Of a stretch of 57,501 nt of DNA, positions 24,950 to 33,473 are shown in pieces. Origin of the DNA: Flavobacteriaceae bacterium UBA5534 (GTDB taxonomy: Bacteria; Bacteroidota; Bacteroidia; Flavobacteriales; Flavobacteriaceae); contig DINS01000009.1 of NCBI GenBank assembly GCA_002426015.1, positions 18,982 through 76,482 on the forward strand, read 5' to 3'. Position 1 is the first letter of the stretch, and every line of letters starts with the position of its first letter. Under the pieces are notes generated by a model. That model saw only the letters and a list, made by a program, of their open reading frames with translations. It searched no databases and was not told the DNA's origin. The translations under genes and the position numbers were made by a program.

Positions 24950-26356
24950 ATGAAAATAGAACAAATTTATACAGGGTGTTTAGCACAAGGCGCATATTAC
25001 ATTGAATCAGAAGGAGAAGTTGCTATTATTGACCCTTTAAGAGAGATACAGCCATATATTGACAAAGCAGCATCAGAAAATGCTAACATAAAATATGTTT
25101 TTGAAACTCATTTTCATGCCGATTTTGTTTCAGGACATATTGATTTAGCAAAAAAAACTGGAGCAACCATTGTTTATGGCCCTGGTGCAGAAACAACTTA
25201 TGAGATTCATTCTGCAAAAGATAATGAAGAGTTTAAAATAGGTAATATCACAATAAAAGCTTTACACACACCAGGTCATACTTTAGAATCTACTACATAT
25301 TTATTGATAGATGAAAAAGGTAAAAATCACGCCATTTTTTCTGGTGACACTTTGTTTTTAGGTGATGTAGGAAGGCCAGATTTAGCTATAAAATCTGATT
25401 TAACAAAAGAAGATTTAGCAGGAATGCTTTACGATTCACTTCGAAATAAAATAATGACATTGGCTGATGATGTCATCGTATATCCAGCTCATGGTGCAGG
25501 CTCTGCATGTGGTAAAAATTTAAGCAAAGAAACTGTAGGTACTATTGGCGACCAAAAGAAAACGAATTATGCATTACGTGCTGACATGACCAAACAAGAA
25601 TTTGTAAAAGAAGTACTAGACGGCATGCCTCCACCACCTCAATATTTTGCAAAAAACGCAATGCTTAACAAAACAGGTTACGATGCCTTTGAAGAAGTGC
25701 TAAAAACTGGCAATGTCGCTTTAAACCCTGAAGATTTTGAAGCAATGGCCAACCATGAAGAGGCTTTGGTTTTAGATGTCAGACCTCAAAGCGATTACAT
25801 AAAAGGGCATATTCCAAATTCAATATTTATTGGACTTAATGGACAGTTTGCACCTTGGGTTGGTGCATTGATTAAAGATTTAAAACAGCCAATTTTATTG
25901 GTTGTACCAGAAGGTAAAAGCGAAGAAGCAGTGACACGTTTATCGCGTGTTGGTTATGATAATACTTTGGGTTATCTAGAAGGTGGCATTGAAGCTTGGA
26001 AAGCTGCTGGCAAAGATGTAGAAACTTTAGAATCTATTTCTGCAGAAGAATTTGCTAATAGAGTAAAAACTCAAAACGTAAATATATTAGATGTTCGTAA
26101 AGATGGAGAATATCAATCTTCACATATAGAAGATGCTCAACATTTTGCTTTAGATTATATAAATCAGAATATGAATCAGGTAGACAAAAACAAAACCTAT
26201 CATATACATTGTGCTGGTGGTTATCGTTCTGTGATTGCTGCTTCAATTCTAAAAGCAAGAGGTTATAAAAATCTAGTTGATGTTGCAGGTGGTTTTGGTG
26301 CTATTAAAAATACCGATTTGCCTCTAACTGATTTTGTATGTCCATCAACACTATAA
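24950..26356 (+). CDS. CstB-like persulfide dioxygenase with two rhodanese domains
   Basis: A 468-residue cytoplasmic enzyme. The N-terminal MBL-fold domain has ETHFHADFVSGH (His54, His56, Asp58), LHTPGH (His110) and FSGDTLF (Asp133); His54, His110 and Asp133 correspond to the iron ligands of ETHE1-type persulfide dioxygenases. A first rhodanese domain (~255-360, LDVRPQSDYIKGH) lacks the active-site Cys where it should be (VVPEGKSEEA), so it is a pseudo-rhodanese. The second (~370-465) keeps it (HIHCAGGYRS, Cys421). This is the same order as Staphylococcus CstB. Expected reaction: persulfide plus O2 to sulfite, with thiosulfate made by the rhodanese. Followed by a bidirectional terminator. 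Confidence 0.92.
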   Translation: MKIEQIYTGCLAQGAYYIESEGEVAIIDPLREIQPYIDKAASENANIKYVFETHFHADFVSGHIDLAKKTGATIVYGPGAETTYEIHSAKDNEEFKIGNITIKALHTPGHTLESTTYLLIDEKGKNHAIFSGDTLFLGDVGRPDLAIKSDLTKEDLAGMLYDSLRNKIMTLADDVIVYPAHGAGSACGKNLSKETVGTIGDQKKTNYALRADMTKQEFVKEVLDGMPPPPQYFAKNAMLNKTGYDAFEEVLKTGNVALNPEDFEAMANHEEALVLDVRPQSDYIKGHIPNSIFIGLNGQFAPWVGALIKDLKQPILLVVPEGKSEEAVTRLSRVGYDNTLGYLEGGIEAWKAAGKDVETLESISAEEFANRVKTQNVNILDVRKDGEYQSSHIEDAQHFALDYINQNMNQVDKNKTYHIHCAGGYRSVIAASILKARGYKNLVDVAGGFGAIKNTDLPLTDFVCPSTL

Positions 26357-26378
26357 TTTATTAATCTTACTATAAATA

Positions 26379-26410
26379 AAAAACCTCACAATGTTTGTGA
26401 GGTTTTTTTA
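26379..26410. terminator. Bidirectional terminator between cstB-like gene and clpS
   Basis: Near-perfect stem 26379-26391 with 26395-26407 (AACCTCACAA core) and a three-base loop, A and T runs on the sides, between convergent genes. Confidence 0.9.
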
Positions 26411-26692
26411 TTAAACTATTTCAGCGCTTAAACCAGCTTCTAAAAGCATGGAACAACGTGGCTCTAAATCATCATAAGGGCCAGTTTTTACAGTACATTT
26501 TCCTTTATAATGCACAATTATTGAACATTGTTCGGCTTGCTCTGGAGTATGGTCACAAGCGTATATGAGAGTATCAATAACATGATCAAAAGTATTTACA
26601 TCATCATTATATAATACAATTTCGTTCTGTTTTAAGACGTCTTCATCAAGAAGTACCTCTTCTGATGTTTTTTCTCTGGTACTCATTAACAT
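26411..26692 (-). CDS. clpS: ClpS protease adaptor
   Basis: A 93-residue adaptor that delivers N-degron proteins to ClpAP/ClpCP. The conserved core NDDVNTFDHVIDTL (~34-47) and the substrate-pocket helices (ACDHTPEQAEQCSIIVHYKG) are present. The flexible N-terminus is acidic. The prmA stop lies 9 bases upstream, and the prmA-clpS order is common in Flavobacteriaceae. Confidence 0.93.
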   Translation of the reverse strand: MLMSTREKTSEEVLLDEDVLKQNEIVLYNDDVNTFDHVIDTLIYACDHTPEQAEQCSIIVHYKGKCTVKTGPYDDLEPRCSMLLEAGLSAEIV

Positions 26693-26701
26693 AAGTTTAT
26701 A

Positions 26702-27535
26702 CTAATTTACAAATTTTAGGGCAACCCAATGGTTTTTTTCTAATGTCTCAACGTGCTTTAAGCCATGTTTATTACATTCTTCTTCTATAATCGGAATATC
26801 ATCATTGTAAAAACCACTTAAAAATAATACGCCATTTGTATTTAAACATTTAACATAAGTAGCCATATCATTCAATAAAATATTTCTATTAATATTAGCA
26901 ATTATAATATCATAATGTTTGTTTTTCAGAGCACTTGCATCACCTTCAATAACAGTAATATTTTTACAATTATTTCGCTCAACATTTTCTAAACTATTAA
27001 GGTAACACCAATTATCATAATCAATAGCATCTAAAGAATTAGCTCCTTTCATTTCTGCTAAAATTGCTAATACTCCTGTTCCACAACCCATATCTAAAAC
27101 TGATTTATTGTTAAAATCATTTTTTAAAATATGCTGAATCATCATATGTGTTGTTTCATGGTGTCCTGTACCGAAACTCATTTTTGGTTCGATGATTATG
27201 TCATATTTAGTATCTGGTTTTGGGTGAAAAGGTGCTCGAACAGAACATATATCGTCAACCAAAATGGGATTAAAGTTCTTTTCCCATTCTTCATTCCAAT
27301 TGGTTTGCTCAATCTCTTCAAAGGTGTATGAAATATTAAACTCGTCAGATTTTAAAATATCTATATCTTCAAGTATTGCATCGTTCCACTCTTCTTTTTG
27401 AATATAAGCTGTGACACCTTCATCGGTTTCCACAAAACTTTCAAAACCTGCATAACCTAGCTCTGCAATTAAAATCTCAACTGCTGGCTGTAAAGGTTCT
27501 ACTTTAAAATTGTATCCAATATATATTTCTGCCAT
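26702..27535 (-). CDS. prmA: Ribosomal protein L11 methyltransferase
   Basis: Trimethylates ribosomal protein L11. The 277 residues hold an N-terminal L11-binding domain (~1-90) and a class I SAM-dependent domain with VLDMGCGTGVLAI, a DAIDYDN acidic loop and NINRN in place of the NPPY-like motif, as in PrmA. The chosen ATG at 27535 gives the usual start MAEIYIGYNF; an earlier in-frame codon at 27580 would overlap the preceding gene by 43 bases. Confidence 0.92.
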   Translation of the reverse strand: MAEIYIGYNFKVEPLQPAVEILIAELGYAGFESFVETDEGVTAYIQKEEWNDAILEDIDILKSDEFNISYTFEEIEQTNWNEEWEKNFNPILVDDICSVRAPFHPKPDTKYDIIIEPKMSFGTGHHETTHMMIQHILKNDFNNKSVLDMGCGTGVLAILAEMKGANSLDAIDYDNWCYLNSLENVERNNCKNITVIEGDASALKNKHYDIIIANINRNILLNDMATYVKCLNTNGVLFLSGFYNDDIPIIEEECNKHGLKHVETLEKNHWVALKFVN

Positions 27536-27537
27536 TA

Positions 27538-28338
27538 TTATTTCTTTTTCAATATCCACATATCCTGTGATAATCCCCAAGATTCCTGTTTGCCAGGTAG
27601 GTGCTCTAAAACTGTAAATCTTTCTTCAAACAATTGTCTCATCATTTTTGGTGGATGGTAAGCTGTGTATGTCCTATGTCCTTCTTTGGTTTGACCATTA
27701 ATGACTAATTCATTGGCCTCAAAGCGCTCTAATTCATGTTTTAGCAATTTTACTTTATAGACCTCTCCATGTGTTGTCATCAAAACAATCCCATTAGGCG
27801 CACAAATACGATGTAGCTCATCAATCCATTTTTTATGGTTCTCTTCTGAAAGGTGCGTAAAAATTGAAAGTCCGTAAATGGCATCAAAAAAAACAGATTC
27901 AAAAACTGTTGGTGGATGCAGGTCATTTACCTCAAAAGTAACATTTTTTATATTGTTTTTGTTCCATTCAATGGTACCGACATTATAGTCGCAACCATAA
28001 AAAGTTGAGCTTGGAATCAACGATGGAAAATGCCTTATGACTCGTGATGGTCCACAACCCCAATCTAAAACCGTTTTCCCTTCTAAACTGATATACTTTG
28101 AAAATAAATCAATCAAATATTTTGCATCACCTAAACCATTGGTATAATAAGCACGATAATCTATTTGATGGGCTTCATATAAAATATAATCTGGAGGGAT
28201 GGGAACTTCTGGAAACTCTTTTTTGAATGCTTTATTAGCTGCGCTTTTTTTTAGTCTTAAATACCGATACATGATATAATCTAGAGTCGAAATAAGGCCT
28301 AAACTCCTAAATATTTTCTTTACAGTAGCTTTTAACAT
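27538..28338 (-). CDS. Class I SAM-dependent methyltransferase
   Basis: A 266-residue protein with the SAM-binding motif VLDWGCGPSRV (~90-100), the acidic motif YGCDYN and an ICAPNGIVLMTTHG motif-III region. A basic N-terminus (MLKATVKKIFRSLG) resembles that of sugar- or lipid-modifying methyltransferases. The target is unknown. It is packed between tpiA (its start directly follows the tpiA stop) and prmA (two bases between genes), so it belongs to this transcript, but it is not part of the usual tpiA-prmA-clpS order as I know it. Confidence 0.8.
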   Translation of the reverse strand: MLKATVKKIFRSLGLISTLDYIMYRYLRLKKSAANKAFKKEFPEVPIPPDYILYEAHQIDYRAYYTNGLGDAKYLIDLFSKYISLEGKTVLDWGCGPSRVIRHFPSLIPSSTFYGCDYNVGTIEWNKNNIKNVTFEVNDLHPPTVFESVFFDAIYGLSIFTHLSEENHKKWIDELHRICAPNGIVLMTTHGEVYKVKLLKHELERFEANELVINGQTKEGHRTYTAYHPPKMMRQLFEERFTVLEHLPGKQESWGLSQDMWILKKK

Positions 28339-29088
28339 TTAAAACGCATTAACTATATCATAGAAATCTTTGGCATTCAAAGCTGCGCCACCAATAAGCC
28401 CTCCATCAACATCTGGTTTAGAAAATATTTCTTTGGCATTGCTTGGTTTTACGCTGCCACCATATAAAATTGAAATATCTTGTGCAACAGTCTCATTGTA
28501 TTTGTTTTTTATAGTCTGCCTTATAAAAGCATGCATATCTTGAGCTTGCTCTGGGCTTGCGGTTTCGCCAGTACCAATAGCCCATACTGGCTCATAAGCC
28601 AAAACGATGTTCTTTAAAGCCGACGCGTTAAGGTGAAAAAGAGCATTCTTTATTTGGCTTTCCACAACCCTTTCATGATTTCCAGATTTTCTATCAGATA
28701 ATTCTTCTCCAAAACAAAAAATAACGCGCATTTCGTTATCTAAAGCTGCATTTACTTTTTTAGCTAATATTTCATCGGTTTCATTAAAATAAGCACGACG
28801 TTCACTGTGCCCCAAAATCACAGTACTAACACCGACACTTTTAAGCATAGATGCACTCACTTCTCCAGTATATGCACCTGATTCTGCAAAATGCATATTT
28901 TGAGCAATGACCTGAATATTAGTTTGTCTTAAGGCTTCAAAAGCTGGCCAAAGGTTCGTAAATGTTGGAGCAACCATTACTTCGGCGTTAGATGTTTGAT
29001 GCTGTTTTTTTAAATCTGTGATTAAAGCTTCTGTTTGTGCTAAATCATTATTCATTTTCCAGTTTCCTGCGACTATTTGTGTTCTCAT
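28339..29088 (-). CDS. tpiA: Triosephosphate isomerase
   Basis: Interconverts dihydroxyacetone phosphate and glyceraldehyde 3-phosphate in glycolysis. The 249 residues show AGNWKMN (Lys11), ILGHSERR (catalytic His ~94) and the AYEPVWAIGTGETASPEQA stretch with the catalytic Glu and flexible lid loop, then LYGGSVKPSNA and DGGLIGGAAL phosphate-binding loops. Complete and normal in length. Confidence 0.97.
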   Translation of the reverse strand: MRTQIVAGNWKMNNDLAQTEALITDLKKQHQTSNAEVMVAPTFTNLWPAFEALRQTNIQVIAQNMHFAESGAYTGEVSASMLKSVGVSTVILGHSERRAYFNETDEILAKKVNAALDNEMRVIFCFGEELSDRKSGNHERVVESQIKNALFHLNASALKNIVLAYEPVWAIGTGETASPEQAQDMHAFIRQTIKNKYNETVAQDISILYGGSVKPSNAKEIFSKPDVDGGLIGGAALNAKDFYDIVNAF

Positions 29089-29092
29089 AAGC

Positions 29093-30169
29093 TTATTCTA
29101 ATTTTATTTTTGGATCGAGCCAAGCATAAATGACATCTACAAAAATATTGATAATTATAAATATTAAGGCAATTATTAATACGGCTCCCATTATTACTGG
29201 CAAATCTAGTGTATTCAAGGCATTGACGATTTCTTTTCCAAGACCATTCCACCCGAAAATATACTCAACAAAAACGGCTCCTGCTAGCATAGATGCAAAC
29301 CATCCTGAAATTGCTGTCACTACAGGGTTTAAAGCATTTTTTACTGCATGTCGTTTTATAATTTGAAATTCACTCAATCCTTTTGCTCTCGCTGTGCGAA
29401 TGTAGTCTTGGTTAAACACTTCTAACAATGAATTGCGCATTAATTGGATTACTACTGCTAATGGTCTAATACCTAAAACTATGGCTGGCAGTATTAAATT
29501 TTTCCATTTAATATTTACTTTTTCGCCAAAATCATCTAATTCATATAAGCTACCTGTCATTTCGAGATTTGTATATTTATGAAGCACAAATCCAAAAAAC
29601 CAAGCAAACAAAATAGCACTAAAAAATGAAGGCACACTCATACCAAGTGTGCTCAAAACTTGTATGATTTTATCGAGCCATCTATCTTTAAATAATGCGG
29701 AAACAATACCTAAACAAATTCCAATAAAAATGGCAATCATAATTGCTGAAACAGCCAAAACAAAAGTATTTGGCAACGTTTCTCCTATAACTTGTGATAC
29801 TTTTTTACCTTGTTTTGTAAACGATTCTCTTAAATATGGAAACTTTAAAACTGTGGTTGTACTACCAACTGTAAATAATTTAGCAGCCGAGTATTTATTA
29901 GCTCTTAAAAACGTATAGTCTTTTGCATTTGTTGAATGAAATGAAACAGGTGACAAATCATTCAAATAATAAAAATACTGGATACTAATCGGTTTATCGA
30001 ATCCGTATTTTTGTTTAACAATAGCCAATTGATTACTATCTTCATTTTGTCCCAACATCATTTGTGCAGGATCGCCTGGCAAAACATTAAATAAAAAGAA
30101 AATGACTGTGACTACTCCAAATAATGTGAGCAACGCATAAAATGTTTTATTTAGAAGATATTTTATCAA
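29093..30169 (-). CDS. ABC transporter permease, DppB/OppB type
   Basis: A 358-residue inner-membrane permease of the peptide/nickel family. It starts with the typical first helix and LPGDPAQMMLGQ, has six membrane segments and the cytoplasmic ATPase-contact loop near RNSLLEVFNQDYIRTARAKG. An extra periplasmic stretch (~75-130) follows the first helix. No DppC, ATPase or binding-protein gene is in the neighbourhood, so its partners must lie elsewhere. The reading frame is closely packed between the DoxX-like gene and tpiA. Confidence 0.88.
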   Translation of the reverse strand: MIKYLLNKTFYALLTLFGVVTVIFFLFNVLPGDPAQMMLGQNEDSNQLAIVKQKYGFDKPISIQYFYYLNDLSPVSFHSTNAKDYTFLRANKYSAAKLFTVGSTTTVLKFPYLRESFTKQGKKVSQVIGETLPNTFVLAVSAIMIAIFIGICLGIVSALFKDRWLDKIIQVLSTLGMSVPSFFSAILFAWFFGFVLHKYTNLEMTGSLYELDDFGEKVNIKWKNLILPAIVLGIRPLAVVIQLMRNSLLEVFNQDYIRTARAKGLSEFQIIKRHAVKNALNPVVTAISGWFASMLAGAVFVEYIFGWNGLGKEIVNALNTLDLPVIMGAVLIIALIFIIINIFVDVIYAWLDPKIKLE

Positions 30170-30173
30170 ATAA

Positions 30174-31268
30174 TTACAGTTCTAAATCATCAATATCATT
30201 CCAATGTGCTTTTTGCTTCACAGTTCCTTTATTTAATAAAAGTACTCCAGGATTTGCACGCACCATCGTTTTTATCACTTTTTCATCACAGAGATAAAAA
30301 TCAAAATTAAGGTTATACTCTGATTTTATAAATGATTTTGCATCAGAGCCGGAAGATGTCAATCCGATAACAGTCCATCCTTTTTTTATGGCATTATCAG
30401 AAAATGCTTTTAATTTGGCCATCCCTTCTTTTTCTCCTTTGGTTATATCATACATAGCAATGATGACCAATTTACTTTCTGACAGAAAGTGCGAAGTCAT
30501 ATCTTCTTCATCTGATTCTATCGAAAAATCTTGAATTGGCGGCACGTAACCTTCTTCAATGGTTTTGGTATCGACACTTATATAGTCTCCGTCAACCGTT
30601 GGATAGCTACCATTAGTTGTATAGGTTTTCTCTTCACCATTGACTTTGAATTTCCAATTATACTCTACTACTGGTTTTTGAGCGTCAGGAGGCGTGCTCA
30701 TTTGCTCCTGTATATTGTTTCCAATTTTGTAGGCTCTAAAATCTACGGTTGGCAAGTGCATAATCACATGATATCCAAACCATAAACAGAAAATAAAACT
30801 CAATAGCGCAATAATGGTGGTTGGAAATTTGCTAAATACTGGCTTGACATGCTTGATTCCAAAAAATAGAATGAGTATGAATACCAGAAGAATTATATCT
30901 TTAGTGAAGCTTTCCCAAGGTGTCAGCTTTAATGCATCTCCAAAACACCCACAATCTTTTACTTTGTCGAAATATGCCGAATAGAACGTTAAAAACGTAA
31001 AAAACACAATCATTGCCAACAAACTCCAAACTGTAAATTTTGGTTTATACCCTATGAGTAAAAAGACCCCTAAAACAACTTCAAAAACTACTACAAAAAC
31101 AGAAATACCCAATGCATAAGGTTCTAAAAACGGAAGATTCAACACATCTGCTCCAAAATATTCTTGCAGTTTATATGAAAATCCTAAAGGATCATTGAGT
31201 TTTATTAATCCTGAAATGATGAATAATACACCAACTAAAATTCTGGAAACAGCTACTAATATCTTCAT
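30174..31268 (-). CDS. DoxX/MauE-like membrane protein with thioredoxin-like domain (BT_3928 type)
   Basis: A 364-residue membrane protein. The N-terminal ~155 residues form four helices of the DoxX/MauE type (VGVLFIISGLIKLNDPLGF), with the pair CGCFGD near residue 107 that resembles MauE-like redox partners. The C-terminal ~120 residues look like a thioredoxin fold (LVIIAMYDITKGEKEGMAKL, VIGLTSSG) without a CxxC active site. Proteins of this build are known as the BT_3928 family in Bacteroidota; their role is unproven. It lies between DUF1599 and the permease gene. Confidence 0.8.
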   Translation of the reverse strand: MKILVAVSRILVGVLFIISGLIKLNDPLGFSYKLQEYFGADVLNLPFLEPYALGISVFVVVFEVVLGVFLLIGYKPKFTVWSLLAMIVFFTFLTFYSAYFDKVKDCGCFGDALKLTPWESFTKDIILLVFILILFFGIKHVKPVFSKFPTTIIALLSFIFCLWFGYHVIMHLPTVDFRAYKIGNNIQEQMSTPPDAQKPVVEYNWKFKVNGEEKTYTTNGSYPTVDGDYISVDTKTIEEGYVPPIQDFSIESDEEDMTSHFLSESKLVIIAMYDITKGEKEGMAKLKAFSDNAIKKGWTVIGLTSSGSDAKSFIKSEYNLNFDFYLCDEKVIKTMVRANPGVLLLNKGTVKQKAHWNDIDDLEL

Positions 31269-31272
31269 AAAC

Positions 31273-31812
31273 TTATTTTTCGTTTAAGTGAATTAAAGCA
31301 AAAACCGCATAATTAATCATATCTTGATAATTAGCATCGATGCCTTCACTCACAATGGTTTTTCCTTGATTGTCTTCTATTTGTTTTACTCGTAATAATT
31401 TTTGTAAAATTAAATCGGTCAATGAACTCACTCGCATATCTCTCCAAGCTTCACCATAATCGTGGTTTTTATCCATCATTAACTGTTTTGTTAAAGCAAT
31501 TTTTTCATCATAAAGTTTTGTAGCTTCATCTACTGACAAATCTGGTTGCTCAACAACACCTTTTTCTAATTGAATAAGCGCCATGGTGCAATAATTGATG
31601 ATTCCTATAAACTCACTAGCCTCTCCTTCATCTACTTTACGAACACTATTTTGTTGCAAACTACGAATACGCTGTGCCTTTATAAAAATTTGATCAGTCA
31701 ACGAAGGTAATCTTAAAATTCGCCAAGCGCTCCCATAATCACTCATTTTTTTGATAAAAAGGCTTCTGCATGTCTCAATTACTGCATCGTATTGTTTGGA
31801 AGTGTCTTGCAT
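31273..31812 (-). CDS. DUF1599 protein with two repeats
   Basis: A 179-residue cytoplasmic protein made of two DUF1599 copies: ~8-85 (KKMSDYGSAWRILRLPSLTD) and ~95-178 (MDKNHDYGEAWRDMRVSSLTD). The conserved DYG-AWR-R-SLTD pattern is the same in both. The function of the family is not established. It overlaps nothing and starts a run of closely spaced minus-strand genes; the divergent folP gene is 114 bases away. Confidence 0.88.
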   Translation of the reverse strand: MQDTSKQYDAVIETCRSLFIKKMSDYGSAWRILRLPSLTDQIFIKAQRIRSLQQNSVRKVDEGEASEFIGIINYCTMALIQLEKGVVEQPDLSVDEATKLYDEKIALTKQLMMDKNHDYGEAWRDMRVSSLTDLILQKLLRVKQIEDNQGKTIVSEGIDANYQDMINYAVFALIHLNEK

Positions 31813-31926
31813 TTAGTAATAGTTAATTTTGCGTAAATTTCGCTTAAATAGTTTAAAGTTCAAAGTTTCAGGTTTAAAGTTTTAGATTTGAAATTTGTAA
31901 TTTTATTATTTGATTTTACTGAATTT

Positions 31927-32748
31927 ATGACAATCAACTGTAAAGGACAACTCATCGACCTCACAATACCAAAAGTGATGGGGATTTTAAATCTCACACC
32001 TGATTCATTTTACGATGGAGGTAGATATAAAGATGAGCAAACCGTTTTAAAGCATGTAGAAAAAATGCTTACTGAAGGAGCCACATTCATTGATATTGGC
32101 GCCTATAGTTCGCGTCCTAACGCAGAACATATTTCTGAAACTGAAGAATTACAGCGCATTCTTCCAATTATAAGCCTGATTTTAAAAGAGTTTCCAAACG
32201 TTTTGTTGTCTATTGACACATTCAGAAGCAACATTGCAAAACAATGTGTTGAAGCAGGCGCTTGCATGATTAATGATATTTCGGCAGGAAAATTAGATGA
32301 GCAAATGCTACAAACCGTTGCCGATTTGCATGTGCCTTACATTATAATGCACATGAAAGGAACACCACAAACCATGCTGCAACACTCCCAATACAATCAT
32401 CTCATAAAAGAAATTTTGTTTTATTTTTCTGAACGTATTGCTGCAGCTCGTGCGCTAGGAATTGTAGATGTCATTATTGATCCTGGCTTTGGTTTTGCTA
32501 AAACAATAGCACAAAATTATGAGCTTTTGAGTAATTTAGGGCATTTAAAAATGTTAGAATTACCAATACTTGTTGGAGTATCTCGAAAATCGATGATTTA
32601 CAAAACTTTAGAGAGCACATCAGAAAATGCGCTCAATGGCACAACTGTTTTGAACACTATTGCTTTACAAAAAGGTGCTTCAATTTTGCGAGTACATGAT
32701 GTAAAAGAAGCTGTAGAGTGTGTAAAACTAATGCAACAATTAAACTAA
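31927..32748 (+). CDS. folP: Dihydropteroate synthase
   Basis: Joins p-aminobenzoate to the pterin pyrophosphate in folate synthesis; the sulfonamide target. From the ATG at 31927 the enzyme has 273 residues with MGILNLTPDSFYDGGRY, FIDIGAYSSRP (variant of the common DIGGESTRP), SIDTF, INDISAGK, MHMKGTPQTM, DPGFGFAKT and VGVSRKSMI. The earlier in-frame start at 31888 would add 13 residues unlike the family. It heads a plus-strand operon that continues with a lipoprotein gene, cdaA and two DUF3667 genes. Confidence 0.96.
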   Translation: MTINCKGQLIDLTIPKVMGILNLTPDSFYDGGRYKDEQTVLKHVEKMLTEGATFIDIGAYSSRPNAEHISETEELQRILPIISLILKEFPNVLLSIDTFRSNIAKQCVEAGACMINDISAGKLDEQMLQTVADLHVPYIIMHMKGTPQTMLQHSQYNHLIKEILFYFSERIAAARALGIVDVIIDPGFGFAKTIAQNYELLSNLGHLKMLELPILVGVSRKSMIYKTLESTSENALNGTTVLNTIALQKGASILRVHDVKEAVECVKLMQQLN

Positions 32749-32749
32749 A

Positions 32750-33439
32750 ATGAAGTACTGTTATATTCTTGTTATACTTTTTTGTTTTTCATGTGGAAAA
32801 GAAAAAACAATTCAATTACCAGAAATTACTAAATCTGATATCCATGATATAAAAGATGTGTCACCTGCCTACCTCTTTTATAATGAAAGTGAAAAGGACA
32901 GTATTGAGCTCAACAGGAAAAATCTAATAAGCACTACCAATTGGCTTGTTAATGTTGATAAACGATTAACATTAAGACAAGCAATACCTTCAATCATCAA
33001 GCTTCAAGAAAAGAAACGAGATGGTAAAATGCACAAAAGCGAAACTGCCAAGAACTATTACACTTGTAACGATACGAGTATTAAAAATTTAGGGTTTATT
33101 GATTTTACCGATGTTATTTATCATCATGGTATCGACAAAAACATTGTGGAGCACCATTCAATATATGATACGACTTCTACAAGTGGACTCAATCATACCA
33201 TCAGCCTTTTGTTTAAAGAAAACGATTCGATATCCATTAATTCCGAATTGACTACAAAATCCCACTTTCTGGAACGTTTGCGCTTTATGGATTCTGTTCA
33301 AAACAAGATTATGGGAATCATCTATTTAAAATTTAATGAAAATTTGACCTTTCAGGATTATATTACTTACAAATCGATGCTTTCAGAATTAAAGTTGAAA
33401 CATGCCACAATTGCTGATGATGAGTACATTTTTAATTGA
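32750..33439 (+). CDS. Hypothetical lipoprotein
   Basis: A 229-residue protein with a short lipoprotein signal (MKYCYILVILFCFSC, Cys15). The mature part is hydrophilic with mixed helices and strands, and contains LRQAIPSIIKLQEKKRDGK and a C-terminal stretch with LKFNENLTFQDYITYKSML. This last segment resembles TonB-type or ExbD-like periplasmic ends, but not clearly enough to name it. It starts 1 base after the folP stop, so it is cotranscribed with folP and cdaA. Confidence 0.7.
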   Translation: MKYCYILVILFCFSCGKEKTIQLPEITKSDIHDIKDVSPAYLFYNESEKDSIELNRKNLISTTNWLVNVDKRLTLRQAIPSIIKLQEKKRDGKMHKSETAKNYYTCNDTSIKNLGFIDFTDVIYHHGIDKNIVEHHSIYDTTSTSGLNHTISLLFKENDSISINSELTTKSHFLERLRFMDSVQNKIMGIIYLKFNENLTFQDYITYKSMLSELKLKHATIADDEYIFN

Positions 33440-33473
33440 TATATTTTGTTAAATTTACAAAAACACCAACGCA

